NCBI GenBank assembly: GCA_028689585.1
Contig: JAQVCW010000015.1
Coordinates: forward strand, 33,251-97,250
Length of the DNA: 64,000 nt
Direction: 5' to 3'
Source of the DNA: Lachnospiraceae bacterium
Lineage (GTDB): Bacteria > Bacillota > Clostridia > Lachnospirales > Lachnospiraceae
The position numbers and the translations under genes are program-made. Positions 54,705-63,966 of the stretch are shown here, piece after piece; the stretch's first letter is position 1; every line of letters begins with the position of its first letter. The notes under the pieces are model-generated. The model was not told where the DNA came from, made no database searches, and worked only from the letters and a program-made list of their open reading frames with translations.

Positions 54705-55532
54705 ATGGCAACGAAAATAAAAAGAACATTACTTTATATTGCACTGACTCTTCTGGCTATATGCTGTATGATACCGTTTGCACTCATGATCATAAATGCC
54801 ACCAGAACCGGAAGTGAAATCGCGAATTCCTTCAGCCTGGTGCCGGGTAAGGCACTGGCGGATAACTGGGCTACGCTGTCCTCCTATTTTGACTTGTTCA
54901 AAGGAATGAGAAACAGTCTGATCGTGGCTATCCCGGCCACTCTGCTAACCGCATATTTTTCGGCAATGACCGCATATGCGATGACAGTATACAAATTTAA
55001 AGGAAACAAGCTGCTCTTTGGAGTCATTGTGGTATTTATGATGATCCCTGGTCAGTTGAGTCTGATCGGATTTTATGACCTGGTGACAAATCTGCGCCTG
55101 GTAAACTCTTACCTGCCGCTGATCCTGCCGTCCATAGCAGTTCCGGGAACGGTATTTTTCCTTCGTCAGTACTGCGAGACGGTGCTGCCGATGCCATTGC
55201 TGGAAGCAGCCAGAATGGACGGAGCCAGTGAACTTCACATTTTCCACAAAATCGTGCTGCCGATCCTATCACCCGGTATCGCTACCATGTCCATCGGCGC
55301 ATTCATCGGAAACTGGAACAGTTACCTGATCCCGTTGATCCTGCTGAATTCTCCGGATAAATTTACCCTTCCGGTTATGATTGCTTCTCTGAACTCATCC
55401 ACGGATATTATGAGAAACCAGGGTGCCATCTATCTGGCAGTAGCGATTTCGGTCATTCCTATTCTGATCGCGTTTGCATTCTGCTCCAAGTACATCATCG
55501 GAAGCATTACGGCAGGCGGTGTCAAGGAGTAA
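54705..55532 (+). CDS. Sugar ABC transporter permease, MalG/UgpE type
   Basis: 275 residues, six helices. EAA loop EAARMDGASELHIFHKIVLPIL, and C terminus CSKYIIGSITAGGVKE. It starts four bases after the previous stop. The ATPase subunit is again missing from the locus. Confidence 0.94.
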   Translation: MATKIKRTLLYIALTLLAICCMIPFALMIINATRTGSEIANSFSLVPGKALADNWATLSSYFDLFKGMRNSLIVAIPATLLTAYFSAMTAYAMTVYKFKGNKLLFGVIVVFMMIPGQLSLIGFYDLVTNLRLVNSYLPLILPSIAVPGTVFFLRQYCETVLPMPLLEAARMDGASELHIFHKIVLPILSPGIATMSIGAFIGNWNSYLIPLILLNSPDKFTLPVMIASLNSSTDIMRNQGAIYLAVAISVIPILIAFAFCSKYIIGSITAGGVKE

Positions 55533-55676
55533 AGGCCGGGGTTGTGGAAACCAGGCAAAAATGATATATTAGTTTCTGAATAAAATTTCTGGCAGCAGGG
55601 CGGGTGGAGCACACTTTGCCCGGCTGCTATCTGTGGTTTTGACAATCCGTGTGAAAATACAGTATAGGGAGAGCGT

Positions 55677-57266
55677 ATGAGCGTGAAGAGATGGAAGGGA
55701 ATGGCGGGCATATGCCTGCTGACAGCAGGGATACTGACAGGCTGCGGCGAGGGCGCCGGAGGAACACAGGAAGCAGCGGCTCCGGCGGTTTCCCTGGACT
55801 GGTATGTGAATTTTTCCTGGTACTCCACTACCTGGGGGAAAAATCTGGTGTCCAGGGCGATTACGGATAAGACAGGTGTAACGATCAACTATATCGCGCC
55901 GAAGGGCTCTGAAAAGGAAAAGCTGAATGCCATGATGGCATCGGACACCCTGACGGATCTGCTGACGATCGGATGGTGGGAAGATGAGTACAAGGAGCTG
56001 GTGAATCAGGGAAAGGTCTATGATCTGAAGGAGCTGGCCAGCCAGTATTGTCCGGAATTCAACGAAGTGATCAATCCCGTGACCGCAGACTGGTATACGG
56101 ATTCTGCCGGAAGCCTGTATGCCTATCCCAATTCTTCCTATACGCCCCAGGACATGGAGCAGTACGATAATCTCTATTCCAATCAGAATTTCCTGGTGCG
56201 AAAGGACATTTACGAAGCGCTGGGCTCACCGGATATGACCACTCCGGAAGGCTTTATGGATGCGGTGCGCCGTGCGGCGGCGCAATATCCCCAGGTGGAC
56301 GGCCAGCCGCTGATCCCCATCGGCTCCGATGAATTTACGGAAAACGGATGCAATTCCTTTGAAAATTATCTGCTGAGCTTTCTTGCGGTGCCCTATGAAA
56401 AGGACGGTGCTTACTATGACCGGACCACGGATCCGGATTATCTGGCCTGGCTCAGGGTGTTTCGCCAGATGGGGCAGGAAGGGTACCTGAAAAATGATAT
56501 TTTTATCGACAAGCGTTCCCAGTTGGAGGATAAGATCGCGGACGGACGGTATTTCTGCCTGTTTTATCAGAACATGGATATCGCCGTGCAGCAGAGAATG
56601 CTGCAGCAGAAACATCCGGAATGGATCTATGTAGCGGTGGACGGACCGAAAAATGCTGCCGGGGACGATCCGGTGCTGCCGATCGCCGGGATTCATGGAT
56701 GGACGGTTACCATGATCCCGAAGACCTGCAAGGATCCGGAGCAGGCGATCCGGTTCCTCACCTATCTGATCAGTGAGGAAGGGCAGAAAATGCTGTATCT
56801 GGGTGTGGAAGGCGAGATGTATCAGATGGCGGATGGCAAGCCTCAGGTGAAGCCGGAGGTGACAGAACTGCTGAACAAAGACCGTCTGGCCTACGATGAA
56901 ACCTATGGTGCGGATGATACCTACTGGATGCTGCAGAACAATGCGATGCAATTGCAGTGGGAGTACAATACCGGGGATCCTATTTCCCAGATGAAGCAGT
57001 ATACTTATCCATATGTGGCTTATACAGGGCAGTATGATCTGGATTTTTCCGAAGATGTGGAAAATAACCGGTTGTATGTAAAAATGCAGCAGTTGTGGGG
57101 CAGTGCGCTGCGGGATCTGCTGCTGGCGGAAAGTGACGCCCGGTTTGATGCGCTGCTGCAGGAATATCTGGAAGTACGGCAGGCGGAGGGGTATGATGCA
57201 TTCGCGGTGGCAGCCACCGAAGAATATCGCCGGAACAAGGAAAAACTGGGGTTGACGGATGAATAA
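55677..57266 (+). CDS. Second extracellular solute-binding lipoprotein (LplA-like)
   Basis: 529 residues with lipobox ILTGCGEG. It is a large family 1-type binding protein: LVSRAITDKTGVTINYIAPKGSEKEKLNAMMASDTLTDLL, TPQDMEQYDNLYSNQNFLVRKDIYEALG, GIHGWTVTMIPKTCKDPEQAIRFLTYLISEEGQ. Its stop overlaps the kinase gene, and it lies apart from the permeases. Inference: it may serve the kinase as a sensor subunit, or be a second receptor for the same transporter. The start follows GGGAGAGCGT. Confidence 0.9.
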   Translation: MSVKRWKGMAGICLLTAGILTGCGEGAGGTQEAAAPAVSLDWYVNFSWYSTTWGKNLVSRAITDKTGVTINYIAPKGSEKEKLNAMMASDTLTDLLTIGWWEDEYKELVNQGKVYDLKELASQYCPEFNEVINPVTADWYTDSAGSLYAYPNSSYTPQDMEQYDNLYSNQNFLVRKDIYEALGSPDMTTPEGFMDAVRRAAAQYPQVDGQPLIPIGSDEFTENGCNSFENYLLSFLAVPYEKDGAYYDRTTDPDYLAWLRVFRQMGQEGYLKNDIFIDKRSQLEDKIADGRYFCLFYQNMDIAVQQRMLQQKHPEWIYVAVDGPKNAAGDDPVLPIAGIHGWTVTMIPKTCKDPEQAIRFLTYLISEEGQKMLYLGVEGEMYQMADGKPQVKPEVTELLNKDRLAYDETYGADDTYWMLQNNAMQLQWEYNTGDPISQMKQYTYPYVAYTGQYDLDFSEDVENNRLYVKMQQLWGSALRDLLLAESDARFDALLQEYLEVRQAEGYDAFAVAATEEYRRNKEKLGLTDE

Positions 57267-59085
57267 GATTAAAAATTACTGTAAGGGACTGAAGCTGAAC
57301 CAGAAGTTCAGTATTGTGATTGCAGTGCTGGTATTCCTTCCGATGATTATATTTTCCTGTCTGCTGTTTGGAAATATGAGGGACCGGATCATCAGCCAGG
57401 CTCAGTCGGAAGCGGATTACTATGTATCGGAAAATATCATTGCAGCTCAGAAGGTGGTGGAGATGTGCAATATGTCCACTCAGACCTTTCTTAACAATCA
57501 GGAGCTGCAGCAGTTTCTGACCCGTCTTATGGAGGGGGAGGAGATTAGCACCAGAGAATACATGGATTTTTCGGAAAACAATATTTCCATGCTGGAGCGT
57601 CTGGTCAACAGCAATCCCTATCTTTACTATATCTGTGTCTATGCGGAAAATAATGATTTTCCGGAAATGGTGCCCATACTTTATCATGGAGAACGGGCAG
57701 AGCGGGCGGACTGGTACCATACCTATCAGACAGGGGAGTGGCAGTATGACTATCCGGACCGGCTCCATTCCTATTCCCGCATGAACGAATCCGGTCATCT
57801 GATGGCTCTGGTCAGCGACCTTACCAACAGTGACGGAGAAAAAGTGGGTATCGTAGAAGTGGCGGTGGCCATGGATGAAGTATTTGAGAAGCTCTATGAC
57901 GAAACAGAGGGTGTCTGGGCCTGTCTGGAGGCCGGGGATGGAACCGTCTACGGTGGAGCGGATGAAAAATGGACAGGGAAACAGAGCGAGCTGCTGAAGG
58001 AAGCGGATCAAATGCAGTCAGGGAGCAGCCGGCATCTGAAAATGGACGGGGAGGATATTATTCTGACCGTTCAGAAGATAGACGGACTGGGGGCCAGTTA
58101 TCTGCAGGTAAACAGTCTAAAGGAGCCTCTGGGGAAAATAAATCTGCAGAGAAATCTTCTGCTGGCCCTGCTGGCAGGCAGCTTTTTGGGCATGGTGCTG
58201 ATCATCAAACGGCTGGTGAAGGTGCTGCTGGCAGGATTTTACCGGATTCTCCAGGGGGTAAGGCAGGTGCAGAACGGCCGGCTGGATACCAGAATTCATG
58301 AAGAGACCAGAGATGAGGTGGGCGAGCTGGGATGCCAGATCGATCAGATGCTGGACCGCATTCAAAAGCTGATGACAGAAAATATCAATCGGGAAGTGCT
58401 GGTGAAAAATACAGAAATTAAAGCGCTTCAGAACCAGATCAACGCCCATTTTATTTATAATGTGCTGGAGTCTGTTAAAATGATGGCGGAAATTTCCGAG
58501 GAATATGATATTTCGGATGCGGTGACCGCGCTGGGAGAACTGCTGCGCTATGGCATGAAATGGGTGTCGGGAACGGTGGAGATCAGTCAGGAGCTGGAGT
58601 ACATTAAAAATTATGTGCAGCTAATGAATCTGAGATATGATTTTATCATCCGGCTTTCTATATCACTGCCGGATTTTGTCTATGGACAGCAGATACCGAA
58701 AATGTCGCTGCAGCCCATTATTGAGAATGCCATCTGTCACGGGATAGAGGATATGGATCAGGACGCGGTGATCTACATCAAGGGAGAAGATCTGGGAGCG
58801 GATTACCGGATCGAGATTACGGACTCCGGAATTGGAATGTCACCGGATAAAAAAGAAATCCTGGAAAAGAAGCTGCGGGGCGAGCTGGAGGTCAGCGGAG
58901 GCTCCGGCAATGGCATCGGGCTGAAAAATGTGCAGGATCGGATCCGGCTGGAATTTGGCCCGGGCTACGGTCTCAGCTTTTATTCCAAAGAGGGCTGTTA
59001 TATGAAGGTGAGCATTCTGCTGCCAAAGACGAATGTACAGGGAAACGGTGAGAAAAATGAAAACATTATTGATTGTGGAAGATGA
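57259..59085 (+). CDS. YesM-type sensor histidine kinase
   Basis: 608 residues. Membrane helices at about 17-38 and 299-320 flank an outer domain of about 260 residues. The HAMP region has GVRQVQNGRLDTRIHEETRDEVGEL. Phospho-His 397 lies in QINAHFIYNVLESVKMM (Ala where the family usually has Pro). The ATPase has SLQPIIENAICHGIE and DSGIGMS. It overlaps the binding protein by 8 bp and the regulator by 29 bp, so the three are coupled. Confidence 0.95.
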   Translation: MNKIKNYCKGLKLNQKFSIVIAVLVFLPMIIFSCLLFGNMRDRIISQAQSEADYYVSENIIAAQKVVEMCNMSTQTFLNNQELQQFLTRLMEGEEISTREYMDFSENNISMLERLVNSNPYLYYICVYAENNDFPEMVPILYHGERAERADWYHTYQTGEWQYDYPDRLHSYSRMNESGHLMALVSDLTNSDGEKVGIVEVAVAMDEVFEKLYDETEGVWACLEAGDGTVYGGADEKWTGKQSELLKEADQMQSGSSRHLKMDGEDIILTVQKIDGLGASYLQVNSLKEPLGKINLQRNLLLALLAGSFLGMVLIIKRLVKVLLAGFYRILQGVRQVQNGRLDTRIHEETRDEVGELGCQIDQMLDRIQKLMTENINREVLVKNTEIKALQNQINAHFIYNVLESVKMMAEISEEYDISDAVTALGELLRYGMKWVSGTVEISQELEYIKNYVQLMNLRYDFIIRLSISLPDFVYGQQIPKMSLQPIIENAICHGIEDMDQDAVIYIKGEDLGADYRIEITDSGIGMSPDKKEILEKKLRGELEVSGGSGNGIGLKNVQDRIRLEFGPGYGLSFYSKEGCYMKVSILLPKTNVQGNGEKNENIIDCGR

Positions 59086-60508
59086 AAAGATGATCCGCAG
59101 CGGGATTGCAGTTATGGTCAAACGCAGCAGCGTACCGGTGGAGGAAGTGCTGGAGTGCCGAAATGGTGTGGAGGCGCTGGAGCTTTTGAAAAAGCATCCG
59201 GTGGATGTGATGTTTACTGATATCAAGATGCCGAAAATGGACGGAGTGGAGCTGGTAAAGCAGCTTGAGGATCTGCCGAACCGGCCGCTGGTCATTGTCA
59301 TCAGCGGTTACGATGATTTTTCCTATACGGTGTCCATGCTGCAGTGCGGCGTGCGGGATTATATCCTGAAGCCGATTAAGAGAGAAAAGGTAGAAGAGAT
59401 TTTATTGAAGCTGGAAAAGGAACTGGAGAAAAAGCAGGCGGAAATCCGGGATCAGAATCAGAACTTCAAGAATCAGGTGAAGTACTTTCTGCATACGTCC
59501 CAGATTATGGAGGAAGAGTGGCAGTCCGCTAACCGGCAGTTCGAACGGATCTTTGGCGGGAAACCATATCGGATCGTGCTTGGCGGGGGCAATCAGAAGC
59601 CGGTGGGAAATTGTCAGCTTGAGCTGGGAACGCTGGATGAAGAGCAGGTATTTTTCCTCACCGAAGAGCAGACGGAAGAATGGAAGCAGTGCAGCGAAAA
59701 ATGCGGGCTGGGATTTTCTGCCGGACATGTGGAGTTCCGGGAGTGCGGAACGGCGCTTGCACAGGCAAAGAGCTTTCGCAGGATCGCCTTTATAAAAGAG
59801 AAGAAATATGCCGGATTGGAGGATGCCGGGGCCCATAAAGAAGAGGGAACGGAGGGGATCCCGGAGCAGTTTGTGGAGCAGTTTATTCAGCAGTTTCCCA
59901 CGGATCGCGGGCCGGAAGCGCTTCGGCAGCTGCAGCAGTATTTCTTTCAGGCAAAGCATCAGGACCTGCAGACGGATCAGTTCCTGATGGTGGTGTCGGA
60001 TATCCAGAGAGCCATGCTGAAAAAATATGGCGCATTTGCTCCTGAAGAGACCAGAAAGCAGGGCGAAAGGCCGATTCTGTACTGGAACCTGGCGAAGGAT
60101 TATCTGGAAGCCCAGGAGAACTGGATGAAATCCGCGTGGCAGAACCTTCAGGAGCAGTTTGGGGAGAACCAGAATCAGGCCAGGATAAGGGATGCACAGC
60201 GCTACATTCAGGAAAACTTTTCCAGAGACATCAATATGGCGCTGGTATCCAACCATGTATCCATGAACTATTCCCTGTTCTCCATCGCCTTTAAGGAATA
60301 CACCGGCACCAATTTTGTGAATTATCTGAAAAACATCCGCATGGCTGAGGCGAAGCGTCTTCTGGAAACCACAGATGAAAAAATACTGGAAATCAGCAGG
60401 CAGGTGGGCTATGATAACGAGAAGCATTTTATGAAAACGTTCAAGAATATCTGCGGCATTTCGGCCAGTGAATACCGGAAGAATATAGCGGCATTTGGGG
60501 AGAAATAG
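59057..60508 (+). CDS. YesN-type response regulator, AraC family
   Basis: 483 residues. Receiver opens MKTLLIVEDEKMIRSGI, phospho-acceptor Asp55 in VMFTDIKMPKMDG, Lys in DYILKPIKREK. The C-terminal AraC double HTH includes YIQENFSRDINMALVSNHVSMNYSLFSIAFKEYTGTNFVNYL and ISRQVGYDNEKHFMKTFKNICGISASEYRK. The start inside the kinase gene follows GGTGAG. It likely activates the GH30/phosphorylase/transporter genes upstream. Confidence 0.95.
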   Translation: MKTLLIVEDEKMIRSGIAVMVKRSSVPVEEVLECRNGVEALELLKKHPVDVMFTDIKMPKMDGVELVKQLEDLPNRPLVIVISGYDDFSYTVSMLQCGVRDYILKPIKREKVEEILLKLEKELEKKQAEIRDQNQNFKNQVKYFLHTSQIMEEEWQSANRQFERIFGGKPYRIVLGGGNQKPVGNCQLELGTLDEEQVFFLTEEQTEEWKQCSEKCGLGFSAGHVEFRECGTALAQAKSFRRIAFIKEKKYAGLEDAGAHKEEGTEGIPEQFVEQFIQQFPTDRGPEALRQLQQYFFQAKHQDLQTDQFLMVVSDIQRAMLKKYGAFAPEETRKQGERPILYWNLAKDYLEAQENWMKSAWQNLQEQFGENQNQARIRDAQRYIQENFSRDINMALVSNHVSMNYSLFSIAFKEYTGTNFVNYLKNIRMAEAKRLLETTDEKILEISRQVGYDNEKHFMKTFKNICGISASEYRKNIAAFGEK

Positions 60509-60562
60509 GCTGGCAGGCCAAAAGCAGGGAGTGGATAATTTTATAAAATTCTTCAAAAAGTG

Positions 60563-60590
60563 TTGACGAACTGCAAAAATATGCTATAAT
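60563..60590 (+). promoter_or_regulatory. rpsU promoter
   Basis: TTGACG (60563-60568), 16-bp spacer, extended -10 TG-C-TATAAT (60582-60590). Very strong by consensus. Confidence 0.9.
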
Positions 60591-60618
60591 ACATATTAGT
60601 GCAGTAAAAATACCCAGA

Positions 60619-60646
60619 CAGTTGTATTATGCACAATCTACAACTG
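60619..60646 (+). promoter_or_regulatory. Leader hairpin next to the rpsU ribosome site
   Basis: CAGTTGTA (60619-60626) pairs with TACAACTG (60639-60646), and the last G is the first base of GGAGGGAGG. Such placement could let the stem affect ribosome access; that is an inference. Confidence 0.5.
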
Positions 60647-60668
60647 GAGGGAGGTTAGGTGTGAGACA

Positions 60669-60845
60669 ATGTCAAATGTAATCGTAAAAGAGAATGAGAC
60701 TTTGGATAGCGCTTTACGTCGTTTCAAAAGAAACTGCGCAAAAGCTGGTATTCAGCAGGAGATTCGTAAGAGAGAACATTACGAAAAGCCAAGCGTAAGA
60801 CGTAAGAAAAAATCTGAAGCTGCTCGTAAGCGTAAATTTAACTAA
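60669..60845 (+). CDS. rpsU: 30S ribosomal protein S21
   Basis: 58 residues, complete: [19 protein letters not shown] opens it and a run of Arg/Lys ends it ([16 protein letters not shown]). S21 joins the small subunit near the anti-Shine-Dalgarno site. The gene has its own strong promoter and a terminator directly after. The ribosome site is GGAGGGAGG at 60646-60654, about 14 nt before the ATG, slightly long. Confidence 0.97.
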   Translation: MSNVIVKENETLDSALRRFKRNCAKAGIQQEIRKREHYEKPSVRRKKKSEAARKRKFN

Positions 60846-60854
60846 TGTGCAGTT

Positions 60855-60888
60855 AAAGTCCCTGGTCCCGTGTGACCGGGGACTTTTT
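60855..60888 (+). terminator. rpsU terminator
   Basis: AAAGTCCCTGGTC (60855-60867) pairs with GACCGGGGACTTT (60874-60886), then T. A second hairpin, GAGGTGT...ACACCTC (60964-60984), lies before the next gene. Confidence 0.9.
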
Positions 60889-61006
60889 ATCTCACAGGAA
60901 GTGGGGCCTATGGTTTAAAAGCACTTCGAGAATAAAAGCTGTACTGCCCGAAATATTGGAATTGAGGTGTGCTTCGTACACCTCGCAAAAATCTAAGGGA
61001 GAATAT

Positions 61007-62551
61007 ATGCAGAAATTTTTAAAGCGGCTGTTTAGCAGACTGTTTTTTGTGGGGATTTCGATAGTAATTCAGATACTTTGGTTTATTGGATTTGTCTATC
61101 TGCTGGGAAGCCGTTACCGGATCTTTTCTTCGCTGATGCAGGCGGTCTGTATTATCGCGGTTTTGTGGATTGTAAATAAGCGGATCAATCCGGCTTACAA
61201 GCTGGCCTGGACGATTTTGATTCTGGCGGTACCTGTGGTGGGAGCGGCAGTTTATCTCCTGTTTGGAAGATCCCGTGTTGCAAAAGAGATTGAGGAAAAC
61301 TTTAATAGTGCATCTGCAATGAGTAAAAAAACTCTGCAGGAGCATCCAAGATATCGAAAAGAACTGGAGGAGCTGGATCCCAGAATTAATAAACAATCCA
61401 TTTATCTGAGAGATTATGCGCGGTTCCCTCTCTATGAAAACACAAAAACCGAATATTTTCCGGTAGGCGAGCTTCTTTATAAGAAAATGATAGAGGAGCT
61501 GGAAAAGGCGGAACACTTTATTTTCCTGGAATATTTTATCATTGACCGGGGAGAGATGTGGCAGAGCATTCTGGATATTCTGGAGGAGAAGGCGAAGCAG
61601 GGGCTGGATGTGCGGCTGATCTACGATGATGTGGGCTGTGTGAGCACACTGCCGGCGAAGTTTTATGAAGAAATCCGGGCCAGAGGCATCCAGTGTGAGG
61701 TGTTCAACCGCTTCCGTCCGGTGGTATCTGTCATTTTAAATAACCGGGATCACCGGAAAATTATGGTGATTGACGGCCATACCGGTTTTACCGGAGGAAT
61801 TAACCTGGCAGACGAATATATTAATAAAAAAATCCGGTTTGGCTACTGGAAAGACAACGGCGTTATGCTCAAGGGCGAAGCGGTGTGGAACTTTACCGTG
61901 ATGTTTTTGCAGATGTGGAGTGTAATCCGGGGCAATATGGATGAATTATCAGATCTGTCACAATACCGCTGCCACAGCTACTATGCCGGGAAATTTGAAG
62001 ACGATGGCTTCGTTCAGCCATACAGTGATACGCCTCTGGACCATGAGACCGTGGGTGAAAATGTTTATCTGAACATCATCAACCAGGCGAAAAAATATGT
62101 CTATATTTTCACTCCCTATCTGATTATTGATAATGAAATGATGACCTGTCTTTGTCTGGCCTCCAAGGGCGGCGTGGATGTGCGGATTGTGACACCGGGA
62201 ATCCCGGACAAGAAGATTGTCTTTTTACTGACGCAGTCCTATTATGAGCAGTTGATTGATGCAGGCGTAAAGATTTATGAATATACACCGGGATTTTTGC
62301 ATGCAAAATCCTTTGTCTGTGACGATGAAGTGGCTACGGTGGGCACCATCAACATGGACTACCGGAGTCTGTATCTTCATTTTGAGTGCGGAGTATGGAT
62401 GTACCGCTCCAGGGCGGTAATGCAGGTGAAAGAGGACATGATCAACACACTGGATCAGTGCAGAAGAGTTACGAAGGGATATTGTCAGAACCGCAACCGG
62501 GTGATCCGCCTGATGCAGAGTCTGCTGCGGCTGATGGCGCCGCTGCTGTAA
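61007..62551 (+). CDS. cls: Cardiolipin synthase
   Basis: 514 residues. Two N-terminal membrane helices (about 11-32 and 68-90) and two HKD phospholipase D motifs: HRKIMVIDGHTGFTGGINLADEY near residue 249 and HAKSFVCDDEVATVGTINMDYRS near 432. It condenses two phosphatidylglycerols to cardiolipin at the membrane. ATG 61007 follows AAGGGAGAATAT; the extension to 60872 has no ribosome site. Confidence 0.95.
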   Translation: MQKFLKRLFSRLFFVGISIVIQILWFIGFVYLLGSRYRIFSSLMQAVCIIAVLWIVNKRINPAYKLAWTILILAVPVVGAAVYLLFGRSRVAKEIEENFNSASAMSKKTLQEHPRYRKELEELDPRINKQSIYLRDYARFPLYENTKTEYFPVGELLYKKMIEELEKAEHFIFLEYFIIDRGEMWQSILDILEEKAKQGLDVRLIYDDVGCVSTLPAKFYEEIRARGIQCEVFNRFRPVVSVILNNRDHRKIMVIDGHTGFTGGINLADEYINKKIRFGYWKDNGVMLKGEAVWNFTVMFLQMWSVIRGNMDELSDLSQYRCHSYYAGKFEDDGFVQPYSDTPLDHETVGENVYLNIINQAKKYVYIFTPYLIIDNEMMTCLCLASKGGVDVRIVTPGIPDKKIVFLLTQSYYEQLIDAGVKIYEYTPGFLHAKSFVCDDEVATVGTINMDYRSLYLHFECGVWMYRSRAVMQVKEDMINTLDQCRRVTKGYCQNRNRVIRLMQSLLRLMAPLL

Positions 62552-62666
62552 AACGGGGTGCGAAGCCCCGGAAAAGTTTTAGAGAGTTATCTTCCTGTAA
62601 AATAAATCATAAATCGCTGTGACTTCTATTATATATGAATTAATAGATAGTTCGGCGGTTTTATTT

Positions 62667-63830
62667 ATGATAAGGAAAATGAAGATATGGATTTGTCTCT
62701 TTTGCCTGATGATAAGTTCCGGCAGCAGGATAGCGCTGGCCGAAGAGGTCCTGGCGCTGGAAACTCCTCACGCACTGCTGATGGAGGTTTCCACCGGAAA
62801 AGTTCTGTATGAAAAAGAAGCGGACACCTCGGTGCATCCGGCCAGTGTGACGAAGATCATGACCATACTTCTGATTATGGAAGCCGTGGCGCAGGGGAAA
62901 ATTAAGCTGGAGGATACTGTGGTCACCAGCGCACATGCAAAATCCATGGGAGGTTCCCAGGTCTTTCTGGAGGAAGGGGAGCTTCAGACCGTGGAAACGA
63001 TGCTCAAATGTATTGTGATCGCATCGGGAAATGATGCTGCTGTGGCCATGGCGGAACATATTGGCGGAAGTGAGCAGGCATTTGTGCAGCGGATGAATGA
63101 GCGGGCGGCAGAGCTTGGCATGAAGAATACGCATTTTGTGGACTGCTGCGGCCTGACGGATTCGACAGACCATTATACATCGGCGCGGGATGTGGCCCTG
63201 ATGTCCCGGGAGCTTCTGCTGAATCATCCGGAAATCAGCAGCTATTCCAGCATTTGGATGGAGGACATTACTCACGAAACCAGACAGGGAACCAGCCCCT
63301 TTACGCTGACCAATACGAATAAACTGTTGAGAAGCTATGAAGGCTGTGATGGGATCAAGACGGGAAGCACCAGCCTTGCAAAGTACTGCCTGTCCTCCAC
63401 CGCAGAACGAAACGGCATCCGCCTGATCAGTGTAGTGCTGACAGCACCGGATTCGAAAACCCGTTTTCGAAATGCATCGGAGCTGCTGAATTATGGCTTC
63501 GGGATCTGCAGTATCTATCGGGACAGCCATGAGGATCCCCTGCCCTCCCTGCCGGTGCAGGGAGGCAAGGAAGAAATGGTGGGTTGTGCATATGAGACAG
63601 AGTTTTCCTATCTCAGCACAGAGGCAGAAGACTTCTCCCAGATCACATTTTCCACCCACTGGGAAGAGGAGATAAAAGCTCCGCTGAAAAAGGGGCAGCC
63701 CCTGGGAGAAAAAAAGTATTATTTAGGGAAAAAAGAACTGGGCCGGTGTGTGATCATAGCCGCAGAAGATGTGGAAAAAGCAGGCTTTTCTGACTGCCTC
63801 AAGAGGGTGTGGGAGCTGTACCGGGTGTAG
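62667..63830 (+). CDS. D-alanyl-D-alanine carboxypeptidase, DacF/PBP5 family (S11)
   Basis: About 387 residues. A signal peptide (about 1-27, KIWICLFCLMISSGSRIALA) directs export. Catalytic motifs: Ser60 and Lys in SVTK, SGN in VIASGNDAAVAM and KTG in DGIKTGSTS. A C-terminal beta domain follows. It trims the last D-Ala from peptidoglycan stem peptides. The start is uncertain: ATG 62667 or 62679, since AAGGA lies between them; neither has ideal spacing. Confidence 0.93.
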   Translation: MIRKMKIWICLFCLMISSGSRIALAEEVLALETPHALLMEVSTGKVLYEKEADTSVHPASVTKIMTILLIMEAVAQGKIKLEDTVVTSAHAKSMGGSQVFLEEGELQTVETMLKCIVIASGNDAAVAMAEHIGGSEQAFVQRMNERAAELGMKNTHFVDCCGLTDSTDHYTSARDVALMSRELLLNHPEISSYSSIWMEDITHETRQGTSPFTLTNTNKLLRSYEGCDGIKTGSTSLAKYCLSSTAERNGIRLISVVLTAPDSKTRFRNASELLNYGFGICSIYRDSHEDPLPSLPVQGGKEEMVGCAYETEFSYLSTEAEDFSQITFSTHWEEEIKAPLKKGQPLGEKKYYLGKKELGRCVIIAAEDVEKAGFSDCLKRVWELYRV

Positions 63831-63874
63831 GGGAAAATGTCGAAATTTAGGTTCTTTTTTTAAGCGGGAAAACA

Positions 63875-63966
63875 TGGTATAATTCTAAAGTGAAGTATCA
63901 TATTTTGAGCAATCAAAAAGAGCAACTGATTAGAAAACTACAATTGCTCTAAATATGATTCTTCAC
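63875..63966 (+). promoter_or_regulatory. Extended -10 promoter with a long folded leader
   Basis: TG-G-TATAAT at 63875-63883 puts the start of transcription near 63890. There a hairpin begins: arms 63890-63913 and 63943-63966 pair at 22 of 24 positions, with a 29-nt loop. AGAGCAA in the loop (63919-63925) can instead pair with TTGCTCT (63944-63950) of the right arm, so two folds compete. A GGAAGG and an ATG (63998) at the window end suggest a gene beyond it. Confidence 0.6.
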
